NCBI GenBank assembly: GCA_033283335.1
Contig: JAWMQP010000007.1
Span: forward strand, 186,001 to 250,000
Source: Pseudomaricurvus sp033283335
Lineage (GTDB): Bacteria > Pseudomonadota > Gammaproteobacteria > Pseudomonadales > Cellvibrionaceae
DNA length: 64,000 nucleotides
Reading direction: 5' to 3'
A program made the position numbers and the translations under genes. The notes beneath the pieces were generated by a model. The model was not told the origin of the DNA. It worked only from the letters and a program-made list of their open reading frames with translations, and ran no database searches. Shown one piece after another: positions 35,080-44,083 of this stretch. The first letter of the stretch is position 1, and each line of letters begins with the position of its first letter.

Positions 35080-35405
35080 TGATGTGGCTGATGATCGGCC
35101 TGATGGCCCTGGTAACCTTCTACAACCGTTATGCGTTCTTTTCCCCGCAGCTGAAGTTTTCCATCGGTCCACGCTTGCAATCGCTGCTCAGTTACACCGC
35201 ACCGGCGGTGTTGACCGCCCTGTGGGTGCCCATTGTGTTTGTCAGCGAACACCCCGACATGGAAGCCAAGCAACTCAACTGGCAGCTGGACAACCCCTAC
35301 TTCTGCGCCGGCCTGATTACCGTGGCCATCAGTGCTTTCGTGCGCAAGCCGCTGATCACAGTGGCACTCGGTGTGCTGGTGTTTGCCGGCTGGTCGCGGC
35401 TTTGA
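35076..35405 (+). CDS. azlD: AzlD family branched-chain amino acid exporter subunit
   Basis: Small partner of AzlC, 109 residues with four hydrophobic segments. It starts with MWLMIGLMALVTFYNRYAFF and contains LLSYTAPAVLTALWVPIVF, typical of AzlD. The ATG at 35076 overlaps the azlC stop by ATGA, so the two subunits are translationally coupled. Confidence 0.92.
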   Translation: MMMWLMIGLMALVTFYNRYAFFSPQLKFSIGPRLQSLLSYTAPAVLTALWVPIVFVSEHPDMEAKQLNWQLDNPYFCAGLITVAISAFVRKPLITVALGVLVFAGWSRL

Positions 35406-35406
35406 G

Positions 35407-36300
35407 TCAGCGACTCGGCGGCAAGTGATAGGCGCTGAGCGGGTCCATGCCCGGCTCGGCGTCAGCCAGAGAGATGGAGGAGAGAAACAGAGAAAACAAT
35501 TCCGATTGCGACGAGATGTCCAGTTTGCTATAGAGGTTGCGACGATGCACTTTCACCGTTTCCATGGAAATATCCAGTTTAAGCGCCATGGATTTGGAGG
35601 AGTGGCCATGCAACAACAGGTTCGCCACTTCCCGTTCACGCTCCGTCAGCAGCGAACTGCCAAAATTACGCAGCGCATCGGACAACTGTTTGTGCAGGGA
35701 CACCTCCAATTGAGGCTGTTGAGCCAGTGTCGCCCCCCAATGCTGTTCAAGTATCGCCAGCAACCAGGGGGCGATGGTACGCAGAGCCTCCACTTCCGAC
35801 TCGGCATAAGACTCTATACGCGCCAGTGACAGATGCAGATAGCCCGCCTGACGCCCGCCCACAATGGAATCGTCCTCGTCCTTGACCGCCAGCAGAAACC
35901 CCACTTCATCAAGCAGGTTGGAATAGCGGTAATACTGGCGAAAGTACTCACTTTCCTGGAAATCGTCCGGCGCCACTTCATTCAGACGGTAGAGGCCAGA
36001 GGGAATAAATTCCTGCGCCGCCTCGTAAAACGGGTCCAGCAGGTAAGCGCCATTGATGTAATTGGCCAGATCACCACGCTTCTCCGGCTCGACCGAATCC
36101 CGGGTGATATCGGCCAACAGCCGGGGCCGGGAATCGGTTGGAAAACCCACCACGGCAAAGCTGTCGACAGCGGTAAACAGATTGATCACATCCAGCAAGG
36201 CCTGCGGTAAAGCGTCCGTCTGCAGACTGCGAGTGGCTTGTGCCAAGGCTGCCATCAGCGGCTGGCTGGGGGGGGACTCACCGGGCGGCTGGGCAACCAC
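35407..36300 (-). CDS. LuxR family transcriptional regulator
   Basis: Regulator of 297 residues with a C-terminal LuxR (FixJ/NarL) helix-turn-helix: LTEREREVANLLLHGHSSKSMALKLDISMETVKVHRRNLYSKL, about residues 220-262. The N-terminal 200 residues form a sensor part without a recognisable response-regulator phosphorylation site or autoinducer motif. Stop codons of azlD and of this gene converge, one base apart. It is divergent from the MFS transporter gene, its most likely target. Confidence 0.88.
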   Translation of the reverse strand: MVAQPPGESPPSQPLMAALAQATRSLQTDALPQALLDVINLFTAVDSFAVVGFPTDSRPRLLADITRDSVEPEKRGDLANYINGAYLLDPFYEAAQEFIPSGLYRLNEVAPDDFQESEYFRQYYRYSNLLDEVGFLLAVKDEDDSIVGGRQAGYLHLSLARIESYAESEVEALRTIAPWLLAILEQHWGATLAQQPQLEVSLHKQLSDALRNFGSSLLTEREREVANLLLHGHSSKSMALKLDISMETVKVHRRNLYSKLDISSQSELFSLFLSSISLADAEPGMDPLSAYHLPPSR

Positions 36301-36371
36301 GCTGTTTACCTCTTGTGTTGGTAGGGCTTTTTGAATTGGTAAGGCTTTCGTTATTTATGATACAAGCTCGG

Positions 36372-36427
36372 GGGAAATTTGACACAGTTTCCCGCCCAAT
36401 AACAGGGCAGCCCCTAACGCTTTAGGG
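36372..36427. promoter_or_regulatory. Two inverted repeats in the LuxR / MFS divergent region
   Basis: GGGAAA (36372) with TTTCCC (36388) and CCCTAA (36412) with TTAGGG (36422) form two short inverted pairs, 10 and 4 bases apart, in the 201-base interval between the LuxR regulator and the MFS gene. The second pair contains CCCCTAACG, which also occurs in the operator-like repeat at 44084. Confidence 0.4.
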
Positions 36428-36501
36428 TTATGGCCGCTCAGTCTACAGATCTTTACCTTAGAGAATGCGATAAATACCGACAACAATGGCAAGGTACTTC
36501 C

Positions 36502-37743
36502 ATGACTCAAAGCCTCAATCAAGCCACGCTGGTGTCCCCCAACATGAGCGATAACAGCCCAAGCGCCTTGCTGAGTCAGTTCGACCGGGCCAGTGCTATT
36601 GCCGCCGCCATTGTTATCAGTTTTGTGGGCAACGCAGTGGTGCTGGGCATGCCCATGCTGGTCGGTGCCCTGGCCGACGACCTGGGTTTTAACGAGCAGC
36701 AAGTGGGCTGGCTGGCCTCCGCCGACCTGGGCGGCATGTTCCTGGCGTCCCTGTTCACCTCAATGGTCATCACCCGCGTCAACCGCCGACTGCTGGCGGC
36801 TGCAGGGCTGATCATTGCGCTGCTGGCCAATCTGCTGTCGTCACAATTCCACGATTTCGACACCCTGTTTACGGCTCGAGTGATAGCCGGCATCGGCGGT
36901 GGTATCTGTTATTCCCTCGGCGTTGGCTGTCTCGCCGGCACCCACCACACAGCGCGCAACTTCAGCATTTTGATGTTCGCCCTGGTGGCCATTAATGCCC
37001 TCGAACTCTACTGTTTCCCGATGTTGACCGATACCTGGGGCGTCAACGGTATTTATTACGCCTTTGCCGCAGCTTTTATGCTGTGTTTCCTGGCCGTGCC
37101 GCAACTGCCGGCGTACGCCGAACAAAAACCGGCGGTGGCGGAAACCGAATCCGGAAAAACCATTGCCCTGCCCGGCTACCTGCCCAAACTGTGCCTGCTG
37201 GCCGTTTCCAGCTTTTACATCACCATCGGTTCCTTCTGGGCCTACATTGAACGGGCGGGCGTCGACGCCGGCCTGTCGGACGACTTTATTGCCAACACCC
37301 TAACCATCGGTACCCTGTTTACACTGCTGGGTTGTTTCGTCGCCACCTGGCTGAGCAATCGCGCCGGTCAATCCAAGCCGTTACTGGCGGCCCTGCTGAC
37401 CATGGCTGGCGCGTTAACTCTGCTGGCATTGGGCATTAACCCGCTGGTGTTCATCATTGGTAACTTTATGTTTAACGTCATGTGGCTGTTCACTGACATC
37501 TATCAGCTGGGAACCATCAGTAACGTGGATCACAGCGGTCGCTATGCCGCGTTAATCCCTGGTGCCCAGGGGCTGGCTCAAACTGCCGCCCCAACCATCG
37601 CCGGGTTCTTGCTGGCCAACAATATGGGTTACGGCGCTGTGATGATGCTGGGCGCCGCCGGATCCATCGGCGCCTTTATGATCTATTCATTTGTCTATCG
37701 CCGCCTGCGTGCCCTGGCTCCCGAAATTGCCGACGCCAGCTAA
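36502..37743 (+). CDS. MFS transporter
   Basis: Major facilitator superfamily protein of 413 residues with twelve hydrophobic segments, six before and six after a charged loop near residue 205. The first helices carry FVGNAVVLGMPMLVGALADDLG, and the loop between helices 2 and 3 includes a short Arg-rich motif (TRVNRRLL). ATG at 36502 is chosen over 36430 because AAGG lies about 9 bases before it and the longer frame adds a polar tail. Substrate unknown. Its regulator is probably the divergent LuxR protein. Confidence 0.88.
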   Translation: MTQSLNQATLVSPNMSDNSPSALLSQFDRASAIAAAIVISFVGNAVVLGMPMLVGALADDLGFNEQQVGWLASADLGGMFLASLFTSMVITRVNRRLLAAAGLIIALLANLLSSQFHDFDTLFTARVIAGIGGGICYSLGVGCLAGTHHTARNFSILMFALVAINALELYCFPMLTDTWGVNGIYYAFAAAFMLCFLAVPQLPAYAEQKPAVAETESGKTIALPGYLPKLCLLAVSSFYITIGSFWAYIERAGVDAGLSDDFIANTLTIGTLFTLLGCFVATWLSNRAGQSKPLLAALLTMAGALTLLALGINPLVFIIGNFMFNVMWLFTDIYQLGTISNVDHSGRYAALIPGAQGLAQTAAPTIAGFLLANNMGYGAVMMLGAAGSIGAFMIYSFVYRRLRALAPEIADAS

Positions 37744-37754
37744 CGCCGGCGTCC

Positions 37755-38138
37755 TCACTCTGACCAGGTATTGGCGTACCGATCAAAATCCGCACTGGCT
37801 TTTTGAATCACACAAAAGCGCTGTCCGGTGGGGGCCTGCATCACACACCAGGACTTCACCTCACCCACCTTGGTGGCACCGAGAGTTTCCAGTCGAGCGA
37901 CCTCAGCCTGAATGTCGTCCGCCTCAATATCAAGATGCACGCGGCTGTCGTGCTCCACCGCCTGCACTTCGATTTGCAGATCTTGTCGAGCGTCCACCAG
38001 TTTGACGTATCTCTGCCCTTCTTCGCCGTCAAATTCATGTTTCTGCATACCCAGTGCCTGGCTCCAAAAGTCAGCCGCCAGGGACAGATTGTGTGTCTGG
38101 CAATCAATGATAAACCCCGCCAGTTTACTCTTGTGCAT
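37755..38138 (-). CDS. VOC family protein (glyoxalase-like domain)
   Basis: Single VOC-like protein of 127 residues: GFIIDCQTHNLSLAADFWSQALGM at the N-terminus, YVKLVDARQDLQIEVQAV, VHLDIEADDIQAEV and a C-terminal beta strand MQAPTGQRFCVIQK. This pattern matches the glyoxalase-like (Glyoxalase_6) group. Converges with the MFS gene, 11 bases between the stops. Upstream sits a pair of 12-bp direct repeats. Confidence 0.85.
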   Translation of the reverse strand: MHKSKLAGFIIDCQTHNLSLAADFWSQALGMQKHEFDGEEGQRYVKLVDARQDLQIEVQAVEHDSRVHLDIEADDIQAEVARLETLGATKVGEVKSWCVMQAPTGQRFCVIQKASADFDRYANTWSE

Positions 38139-38692
38139 ATCACCTCCAAAGCCATGTTGTTCGAAACAAGGCTGTTCGAAACAAAGTTTTCGAAAAATGT
38201 GCTTTTGACAATAAATTTAACTCGCTTACACGCTCTAGCAACGATCAGAAATGCACCTTAACACTACGGCCTTCACAAATTTTTTAGTTCACTTTTATCT
38301 TTAAAAACATCCTTATATACAAATAAAATAATTTACTCCCATCGCACCAATGCTCGCTAGCTTGACGCGCGAATTTCACAAATACAATTTTCTCGGTTTG
38401 TACCGTCGACGACACCCAAAAATCAAATTTTGTCACAACAGTCGTCAACATTTATTGATTTAGTGCTAACAACTTTCCCTCCAAAGGCTAAGAGTTTTCC
38501 ATGTGTGAAAAAGTAGCAAACTCGTCCTTCAATGCTACGCTTGGTATGAAAAGAAGCGTGTTTAAAAAGATCCGAATCTTTTCATAAAGCCAACGCCGAT
38601 TTGTCACGTTTTCTTGGGACTGGCGTTTGTGTCACCCCGTTTTTTTAAACGTGTGGCAATACGTGTTGGAGAAGGATCAATGAGGAGTCACT
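38139..38692. other. 554-base AT-rich intergenic region
   Basis: No credible coding frame. It is markedly AT-richer than its surroundings, with long A/T runs at 38270-38330. It should hold the promoters of the VOC gene (left) and the outer-membrane protein gene (right). Apart from the direct repeats at 38158-38184 I see no strong structure. Confidence 0.6.
38158..38184. repeat. Two 12-bp direct repeats upstream of VOC gene
   Basis: TGTTCGAAACAA occurs exactly at 38158 and again at 38173, a 15-base period. On the minus strand each reads TTGTTTCGAACA. They lie 20-46 bases before the VOC gene start on its own strand, where a repressor site would fall. Confidence 0.7.
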
Positions 38693-39268
38693 ATGAAAAA
38701 TTTCACAAAAAAAATGTTAGCCATTGGTGTTGTGAGTGCCATCCTGCCGGTTGCCGCACTAGCACAACAAGACGCCGTTATTATTGCCTCAAGCGATGCC
38801 GCCATCGGCCCCAGCGACGGTGATCGGGAGTTTACCCTGTCGGGTACTGGTACCAGTGACAAGGATTTCGACAACAGCAGCATGGGCGTGTCCGCGGATC
38901 TGGGATGGTATATTTCCACGCATTCGGTTTGGGGTATTCGCCAGAGTCTTAACTACGCCGATATTGAAGGCGAAAATGCCACGGATGATTTTTGGAACGG
39001 CAGTACTCGAGGTTATTACGATTATCACTTCCTCAGCGGTAAAGCCAGGCCCTTTATCGGCGGTAGCCTCGGAGGAATTTATGGCGACGGAGTCAACGAC
39101 AGCTTTTTTGCCGGGCTCGAATTTGGTTTGAAATACTACGCGCTGGAAAATACCTTCATTCTTGCCAGAGCGGAGTACCAATTTTTCTTCGACGATGGCG
39201 GCGATGCCGATGACGCCTTTGACGACGGTGCCTTTGCCTACGTCCTGGGAATCGGCTACCACTTCTGA
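38693..39268 (+). CDS. Outer membrane beta-barrel protein
   Basis: Exported protein of 191 residues. The signal peptide (KKMLAIGVVSAILPVAALAQ) is cleaved after Ala-Leu-Ala, and the rest shows alternating hydrophobic strands with aromatic residues and a C-terminal Phe (GIGYHF), as in OmpA/OmpX-like eight-strand barrels. Acidic stretches (DDGGDADDAFDDG) near the end may be surface loops, possibly calcium-binding. Specific function unknown. Confidence 0.83.
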   Translation: MKNFTKKMLAIGVVSAILPVAALAQQDAVIIASSDAAIGPSDGDREFTLSGTGTSDKDFDNSSMGVSADLGWYISTHSVWGIRQSLNYADIEGENATDDFWNGSTRGYYDYHFLSGKARPFIGGSLGGIYGDGVNDSFFAGLEFGLKYYALENTFILARAEYQFFFDDGGDADDAFDDGAFAYVLGIGYHF

Positions 39269-39318
39269 AGCCTTCAGCCTTCGGATGGGTTTAAAAAACC
39301 CTAGCGCCTGATCCCGCC

Positions 39319-39365
39319 GCAGCACTCTATTGGACACCTTCTAACACCCGTCTGTAGAGTGCTGC
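39319..39365. repeat. Perfect 11-bp inverted repeat between OMP and TPR genes
   Basis: GCAGCACTCTA (39319-39329) and TAGAGTGCTGC (39355-39365) are exact reverse complements with a 25-base loop. No T-run follows on either strand. It may be a transcription boundary or the remains of an element. Confidence 0.75.
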
Positions 39366-39437
39366 GACTCTAGCTTCGCACTTCCCCACAGCCCTCTATG
39401 TCTATACTGGTGTCATTCCACTTGTGGAGAAGCCAAT

Positions 39438-41156
39438 ATGAACATGTTGTTTGATGCTGTTTTTTCGAGCGGCTGGCGAAACCGACTTCAGTCGATCCTT
39501 GTTGGCTTGTGGCTGATCGGGGCGATCGTGCTGCCAGGCCACGCCCAAATCCATGACCCAAAGGCATTGACTGCAGATCCTCACACCGCGACAGGGCCGA
39601 TCGCCCCGAAACTGGCAGGGCTCGGCGATCATCACTTTCCCGTCACCACCAACAGTCCGGACTCCCAGGCATTCTTTGATCAGGGTTTCCGCTTGACCCT
39701 GGGCTTCAACCACTCGGAGGCACTGCGCTCCTTTAAAGAAGCTGCACGCCTGGACCCCGGCAACGCCATGGCCTATTGGGGAATTGCACTGGTGTTGGGG
39801 CCAAACTTGAATCTGCCCATGCAGGCCGATGTGGTGCCTCAAGCTTTCGCCGCCAGCCAAAAAGCCCAGAGCCTGAAAGAGAAAGTGACCGCTAGGGAAC
39901 GGGCGTATATTGAAGCCCTGGCGATTCGCTACACTGCCGATCCGAAGGCCGATCGTGCCCCGCTGGACGCTGACTATGCCCGCGCGATGGCGAAGGTCAT
40001 GCAACAGTATCCCGACGACACCAACGCCGCCACCCTCTATGCAGCCGCCGTTATGAACACCAATCCCTGGGATTACTGGTATCGTGATGGCACCCCCAAA
40101 CCCGGCACCCAGGACATTCTCAATACACTGCAAGCTGTGCTGGCCAAGGATCCCAACCACGCCGGCGCTCATCACTACCTGATTCATCTGGTGGAAGCTT
40201 TTCGCCCCGAGCTGGGTATAGAAAGTGCTGATCGACTTGGCAGTTTGATGCCCGGCGCTGGGCATCTTGTGCATATGCCCGCCCACATCTATATGCGGGT
40301 AGGACGCTACGGTGACTCCTATGATGCCAACGTCAAAGCCATTGCCGCCGATGAGGGCTACATCACCCAGTGTCGTGCCCAGGGGCTCTACCCGCTCGGA
40401 TACTATCCCCACAACATTCATTTTCTCGCCTGGTCCGCGATGTTCCAGGGCCGCAGCCAGGAAGCACTCAGCGCCGCGCGCAAAGTGGCCGCCAGGATTC
40501 CCGATTACATGCAGGAAAACACCTGGGGACTGAATGAAACCTTTCTCAGCCAACCGATGTTTGTGATGGTGCGCTTCGGGCTATGGGATCAGGTGATGGC
40601 GGAACCTCAGCCCCCCGAAGCGGCGCGTTTTTTAAATGGCATTTGGCACTACAGTCGCGGCATGGCTCAAGCGCATCATGGTCAGCTCCAGCGTGGCGAA
40701 AAAGAATTAAAGGCACTGCAGAGCATTCGCCAACAGGTGGCCGGTGACGACACTTACTACATTGGCTTTGGCGCTGCCACCACCCTGCTGGATATCGCAA
40801 CCGAAGTCCTCGCCGGCGAACTGGAAGCTAAAGATAAGGATTTCGACGATGCCCTTGAGCATCTGTCGCGGGCCGTGCGACTGGAGGACAGTCTGCTCTA
40901 CAACGAACCCCCGGACTGGTATTTCCCGGTCCGTCATATCTTAGGTGCGGTGTTAATGGATGCCCAATTGCCGGCCGAAGCGGAAGTGGTGTACTGGGAG
41001 GATTTACGCCGCAATCCACAAAACGGCTTTTCACTGTTTGGCTTACAACAAGCACTCAAGGCGCAAAACAAGACCAATATAGCCTCGGAAATTGCAAAGC
41101 GTTTTCAGGATGCCTGGCAACAGGCGGATGTCACTCTCACCAGCTCCAGGTATTAA
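39438..41156 (+). CDS. Exported TPR-containing protein
   Basis: Protein of 572 residues with a signal-peptide-like N-terminus (ILVGLWLIGAIVLPGHAQ). It contains tetratricopeptide-like helices: FFDQGFRLTLGFNHSEALRSFKEAARLDPGNAMAYWGIAL near residues 75-120 and further helical pairs. In the middle are PNHAGAHHYLIHLVEA and GHLVHMPAHIYMRVGRYGD, conserved in a widespread group of unstudied bacterial TPR proteins. GGAGA precedes the ATG. The VOC gene begins 2 bases after its stop. Confidence 0.82.
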   Translation: MNMLFDAVFSSGWRNRLQSILVGLWLIGAIVLPGHAQIHDPKALTADPHTATGPIAPKLAGLGDHHFPVTTNSPDSQAFFDQGFRLTLGFNHSEALRSFKEAARLDPGNAMAYWGIALVLGPNLNLPMQADVVPQAFAASQKAQSLKEKVTARERAYIEALAIRYTADPKADRAPLDADYARAMAKVMQQYPDDTNAATLYAAAVMNTNPWDYWYRDGTPKPGTQDILNTLQAVLAKDPNHAGAHHYLIHLVEAFRPELGIESADRLGSLMPGAGHLVHMPAHIYMRVGRYGDSYDANVKAIAADEGYITQCRAQGLYPLGYYPHNIHFLAWSAMFQGRSQEALSAARKVAARIPDYMQENTWGLNETFLSQPMFVMVRFGLWDQVMAEPQPPEAARFLNGIWHYSRGMAQAHHGQLQRGEKELKALQSIRQQVAGDDTYYIGFGAATTLLDIATEVLAGELEAKDKDFDDALEHLSRAVRLEDSLLYNEPPDWYFPVRHILGAVLMDAQLPAEAEVVYWEDLRRNPQNGFSLFGLQQALKAQNKTNIASEIAKRFQDAWQQADVTLTSSRY

Positions 41157-41158
41157 CC

Positions 41159-41578
41159 ATGCAACTCGAACGCATAGATCATGTGCATGTGTACGTCACT
41201 GACCGCCAACTGGCCGAACAATGGTACGCCGATGTGTTACACCTGCGGCGGTTGAAAAAGTTTGATGTCTGGGCCACAGCCGAAGGTCCTCTGACGCTGT
41301 CCAACGCCTCCGGTTCGGTGCATGTCGCCCTGTTTGAACGCCATCCTGCTGCGGGTTCACAGGCTATGCACGGCCCCACCTCCACCATCGCCTTTGGGGT
41401 TGGCGGTGAGGCGTTTCTGCAGTGGAAAGAGTGGTTGCAAAGCCAAGGCGTTGCTGTGCAGGTGGTGGATCACGATCTGATGTGGTCCATGTACTTTCTG
41501 GACCCGTTTGGCAATCGACACGAAATTACCACCGAAGAAGTAGATTGCCTGGTGAACTTTCAGGTGATGGATGCTTAA
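41159..41578 (+). CDS. VOC family protein
   Basis: Glyoxalase/dioxygenase-fold protein of 139 residues: RIDHVHVYVTDRQLAEQWYADVL, then WATAEGPLTLSNASGSVHVALFER, and YFLDPFGNRHEITTEE with the last metal-binding Glu. It starts 2 bases after the TPR gene, so the two are certainly co-transcribed. Substrate unknown. Confidence 0.87.
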   Translation: MQLERIDHVHVYVTDRQLAEQWYADVLHLRRLKKFDVWATAEGPLTLSNASGSVHVALFERHPAAGSQAMHGPTSTIAFGVGGEAFLQWKEWLQSQGVAVQVVDHDLMWSMYFLDPFGNRHEITTEEVDCLVNFQVMDA

Positions 41579-41590
41579 TAAGATGGGCGT

Positions 41591-41622
41591 AAAAAAAGCC
41601 GGTTATCCAAAGACAACCGGCC
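41591..41622 (-). terminator. Rho-independent terminator of the TonB receptor gene
   Basis: On the minus strand GCCGGTT pairs with AACCGGC across a 10-base loop, followed by TTTTTTT (A-run at 41591-41597 on the plus strand). It lies about 70 bases past the receptor's stop. Confidence 0.88.
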
Positions 41623-41691
41623 AAGCTTAGAAGAACAACTGATCATGTTTTTAAACCCGGAGAAAATTTCCGGATTCAAATCATTCCATGA

Positions 41692-43944
41692 TCACATGAA
41701 ATTATAGCGGAAGGTCACACCGTAGCTGGTGGGTTGCTGGCGATACACGACGCGGCCGGCAAAACCACTAAACGCGTAAGTTTCGGCTTCGTTACCTTCC
41801 AGGTTTTTGCCCCACAGGGTCACGGCCCAGCGATCACTGGCATCGGCCAGGGAGAACTGGGCGTCCACACTGCTGATGGGGCCGTAACCGGTGTTGGGAT
41901 CACCCAGGGCGGCATACTGCTCATCCACCCAACTGGCGCTGGTTTGCGCGCGGGCAATCAGGTTGTCACCCAGGAACCATTCGTAAGCGATCATGCCGTT
42001 GTAGCTCCACTCGGGCGACTGGGCCAGTACCTGGCCTTCACCGATGGTGTTGGCAATGTGATCGACACTGTTGGGCGACGTGGGATCGTCAGAAATGCCA
42101 CGCATATCCGCCGTGGTGGGCGCCTTGGTCACCTTACTGTTCAAGTAAGCGACACCCAGTCGCAGCTCCAGGCCTTCGGCCGGCAGCCAGTGCAGGTCCA
42201 ACTCCGCCCCCTCGGTCTGTGACTCCGGAATACTGATCATGGTGGTGTCGTACACATCCAGATCCAGGAAGGTACTGAAGTCATCTTCCAGGTAGGTAAT
42301 CAGCGACTGGCGATTTTTATAATCGAGGAAAAAGGCCGCACCGTTGAGCTGCAGACTGCCGTCCAGCAAGGTGGCTTTAAAGCCCAACTCAAAACTGGTG
42401 ACCTCTTCCGGGTCCACATAGGCCCAGGCCACACCTGGATCCGGGTCCAGCACGGGCGCACCGTAGTAGAGACCGCTTTTGTAACTGGTGGCCGCGTTAC
42501 CGTAGAACAACCAGTTGTCGTTGGGGGCCCAGTCGAGACCAATCTTGCCGGTGAGATCGTCTTCTTTGTGGGTTTCGTCCATGTCGATCAGGACGTCGTA
42601 AAAGCTGTTGTCGGCGTCGGTATTCACGTCGGTACCATCGAAGCTGCGCTCATCTTCTGAGTAGCGCAGGCCCACGGTCAGCGTCAGACTGTCGCTCAGG
42701 TCAGTTTCCGTGTGCAGATAGGCGCCGAAGGAATCGGTGGTCTGCTCGTAATTGGCGACCAGCAAGTCAGTGCCCACATCGCCGAAGGTTTCGTAAGCAA
42801 CAAACGAGTCGTCGAAGATACCCAGCGCTTCCACCACTTCGTGGGAGTAGTTCACGCCCGCAATCCAGCTAAACGCTCCGCTGGTGTTGCCGGTAAAGCG
42901 GAATTCCTGCGACATCTGCTCGATCTGGTTATCCTGCATAAAATCGGTGATGCGTTCGCTGGTGCCGCCGTAATTGTCCACCACTTCCTGGTCATAACTG
43001 TCCCAGGCGGTGATTGAGGTCAGGGTAAAGGGTTCGAAATCGCTGGAGATCGTCAGCGACAGGCCGTGGCCCTGCTCGTCACGACTGACGTCCAGGTTGC
43101 CGACGGTGACCTTGGCCGGGTCTTTGGGGCTGTTCAGCTCCGGGTAGCCCCACAACTCGTGCTGCTCGGCATCTGGCGACAGGGGAATGGAGTTGTCGCG
43201 GGTGTAATAGGCTTTCAACACGGCGCTGGTACTGTCGGTCAGGTCCATATCCAGCAGGCCGCGGATGGCCTGGGTATCGGCCTTGCCGTATTCCTCACCG
43301 GTGTGAATGTCCCGCTGCCAACCTTCGCCTTGATCGACAAAGTTCATGGCCACACGGCCGCGCACGCGATCACTCAGGCCACCGCTGACCACACCGGTCA
43401 TTTCCAGCCGATCCCAACGGCTGTAATCGGCTTCCACATAGGCTTCGAATTCATCGGTGGGCTTGTTGCTGATGAAATTGATGGCTCCACCGGTGGTATT
43501 TTTACCGTACAGGGTACCCTGCGGGCCCTTCAAGACTTCAACTCGCTCGATATCAAACAGCTGACCGTTCAACAGCGCCGGCGCACTGGCAAAGACTTCA
43601 TCGGTGTACACACCCACACCGCTGTTGTTGTTGGGGCTGAAGTCATCCAGGCCAATGCCGCGGATGGCAAAAATCGGCGTACCGCCAGAGGTGGCGTTGG
43701 TGGTGACCAGGCCTGGAGTATGGGCGCCCAGGTCCACTGCGCTTTCCATATTCAGTTTCTTCAGGTCGTCGCCACCAAACGCGTTGGCCGATACGCCAAT
43801 GTCGTTAACGCTCTGGGCACGTTTCTGGGCAGTCACGACCACTTCTTCAATTTGGACGGCTGCCTGAGCAGCCAGGGACGCACTCAGAGTTAGAGCGGCA
43901 ACCGCCTTGCTCAGGGGCTGACGTATCATTCGGGCTGTATTCAT
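41692..43944 (-). CDS. TonB-dependent outer membrane receptor
   Basis: Receptor of 750 residues. A signal peptide ending near AAQAA is followed by a TonB box-like QIEEVVVTAQKR, the plug domain (GVSANAFGGDDLKKL, FAIRGIGLDDFSP, then VEVLKGPQGTLYGKNTTGGAINFIS near 130-155), and a 22-strand barrel ending in GVTFRYNFM with a C-terminal Phe two residues from the end. Such receptors import iron complexes, vitamins or plant and algal compounds with TonB energy. ATG at 43944 has GGAGA upstream. No transport partner is adjacent; the ligand is unknown. Confidence 0.92.
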   Translation of the reverse strand: MNTARMIRQPLSKAVAALTLSASLAAQAAVQIEEVVVTAQKRAQSVNDIGVSANAFGGDDLKKLNMESAVDLGAHTPGLVTTNATSGGTPIFAIRGIGLDDFSPNNNSGVGVYTDEVFASAPALLNGQLFDIERVEVLKGPQGTLYGKNTTGGAINFISNKPTDEFEAYVEADYSRWDRLEMTGVVSGGLSDRVRGRVAMNFVDQGEGWQRDIHTGEEYGKADTQAIRGLLDMDLTDSTSAVLKAYYTRDNSIPLSPDAEQHELWGYPELNSPKDPAKVTVGNLDVSRDEQGHGLSLTISSDFEPFTLTSITAWDSYDQEVVDNYGGTSERITDFMQDNQIEQMSQEFRFTGNTSGAFSWIAGVNYSHEVVEALGIFDDSFVAYETFGDVGTDLLVANYEQTTDSFGAYLHTETDLSDSLTLTVGLRYSEDERSFDGTDVNTDADNSFYDVLIDMDETHKEDDLTGKIGLDWAPNDNWLFYGNAATSYKSGLYYGAPVLDPDPGVAWAYVDPEEVTSFELGFKATLLDGSLQLNGAAFFLDYKNRQSLITYLEDDFSTFLDLDVYDTTMISIPESQTEGAELDLHWLPAEGLELRLGVAYLNSKVTKAPTTADMRGISDDPTSPNSVDHIANTIGEGQVLAQSPEWSYNGMIAYEWFLGDNLIARAQTSASWVDEQYAALGDPNTGYGPISSVDAQFSLADASDRWAVTLWGKNLEGNEAETYAFSGFAGRVVYRQQPTSYGVTFRYNFM

Positions 43945-44083
43945 GGGTCTTCTCCAGGGAGTGTGGCTGTCAATTTTGTTGTTGTGGTGGTATCTGGCCA
44001 TCTGTGGGTCAAAATATGTTAAAGGTCAGGGTATGCTGCTGCCCCAAACGGATTAATAACCTCTTTGGGGTACCTGGGGCCCA

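Noticed and set aside
37733..37752. GACGCC/GGCGTC hairpin at the end of the MFS gene as terminator
   Set aside because: It overlaps the coding end and lacks a T-run on either strand.
39286..39301. GGGTTT-AAA-AAACCC as terminator of the outer-membrane protein gene
   Set aside because: The stem is short and AT-weak, and no T-run follows on the plus strand.
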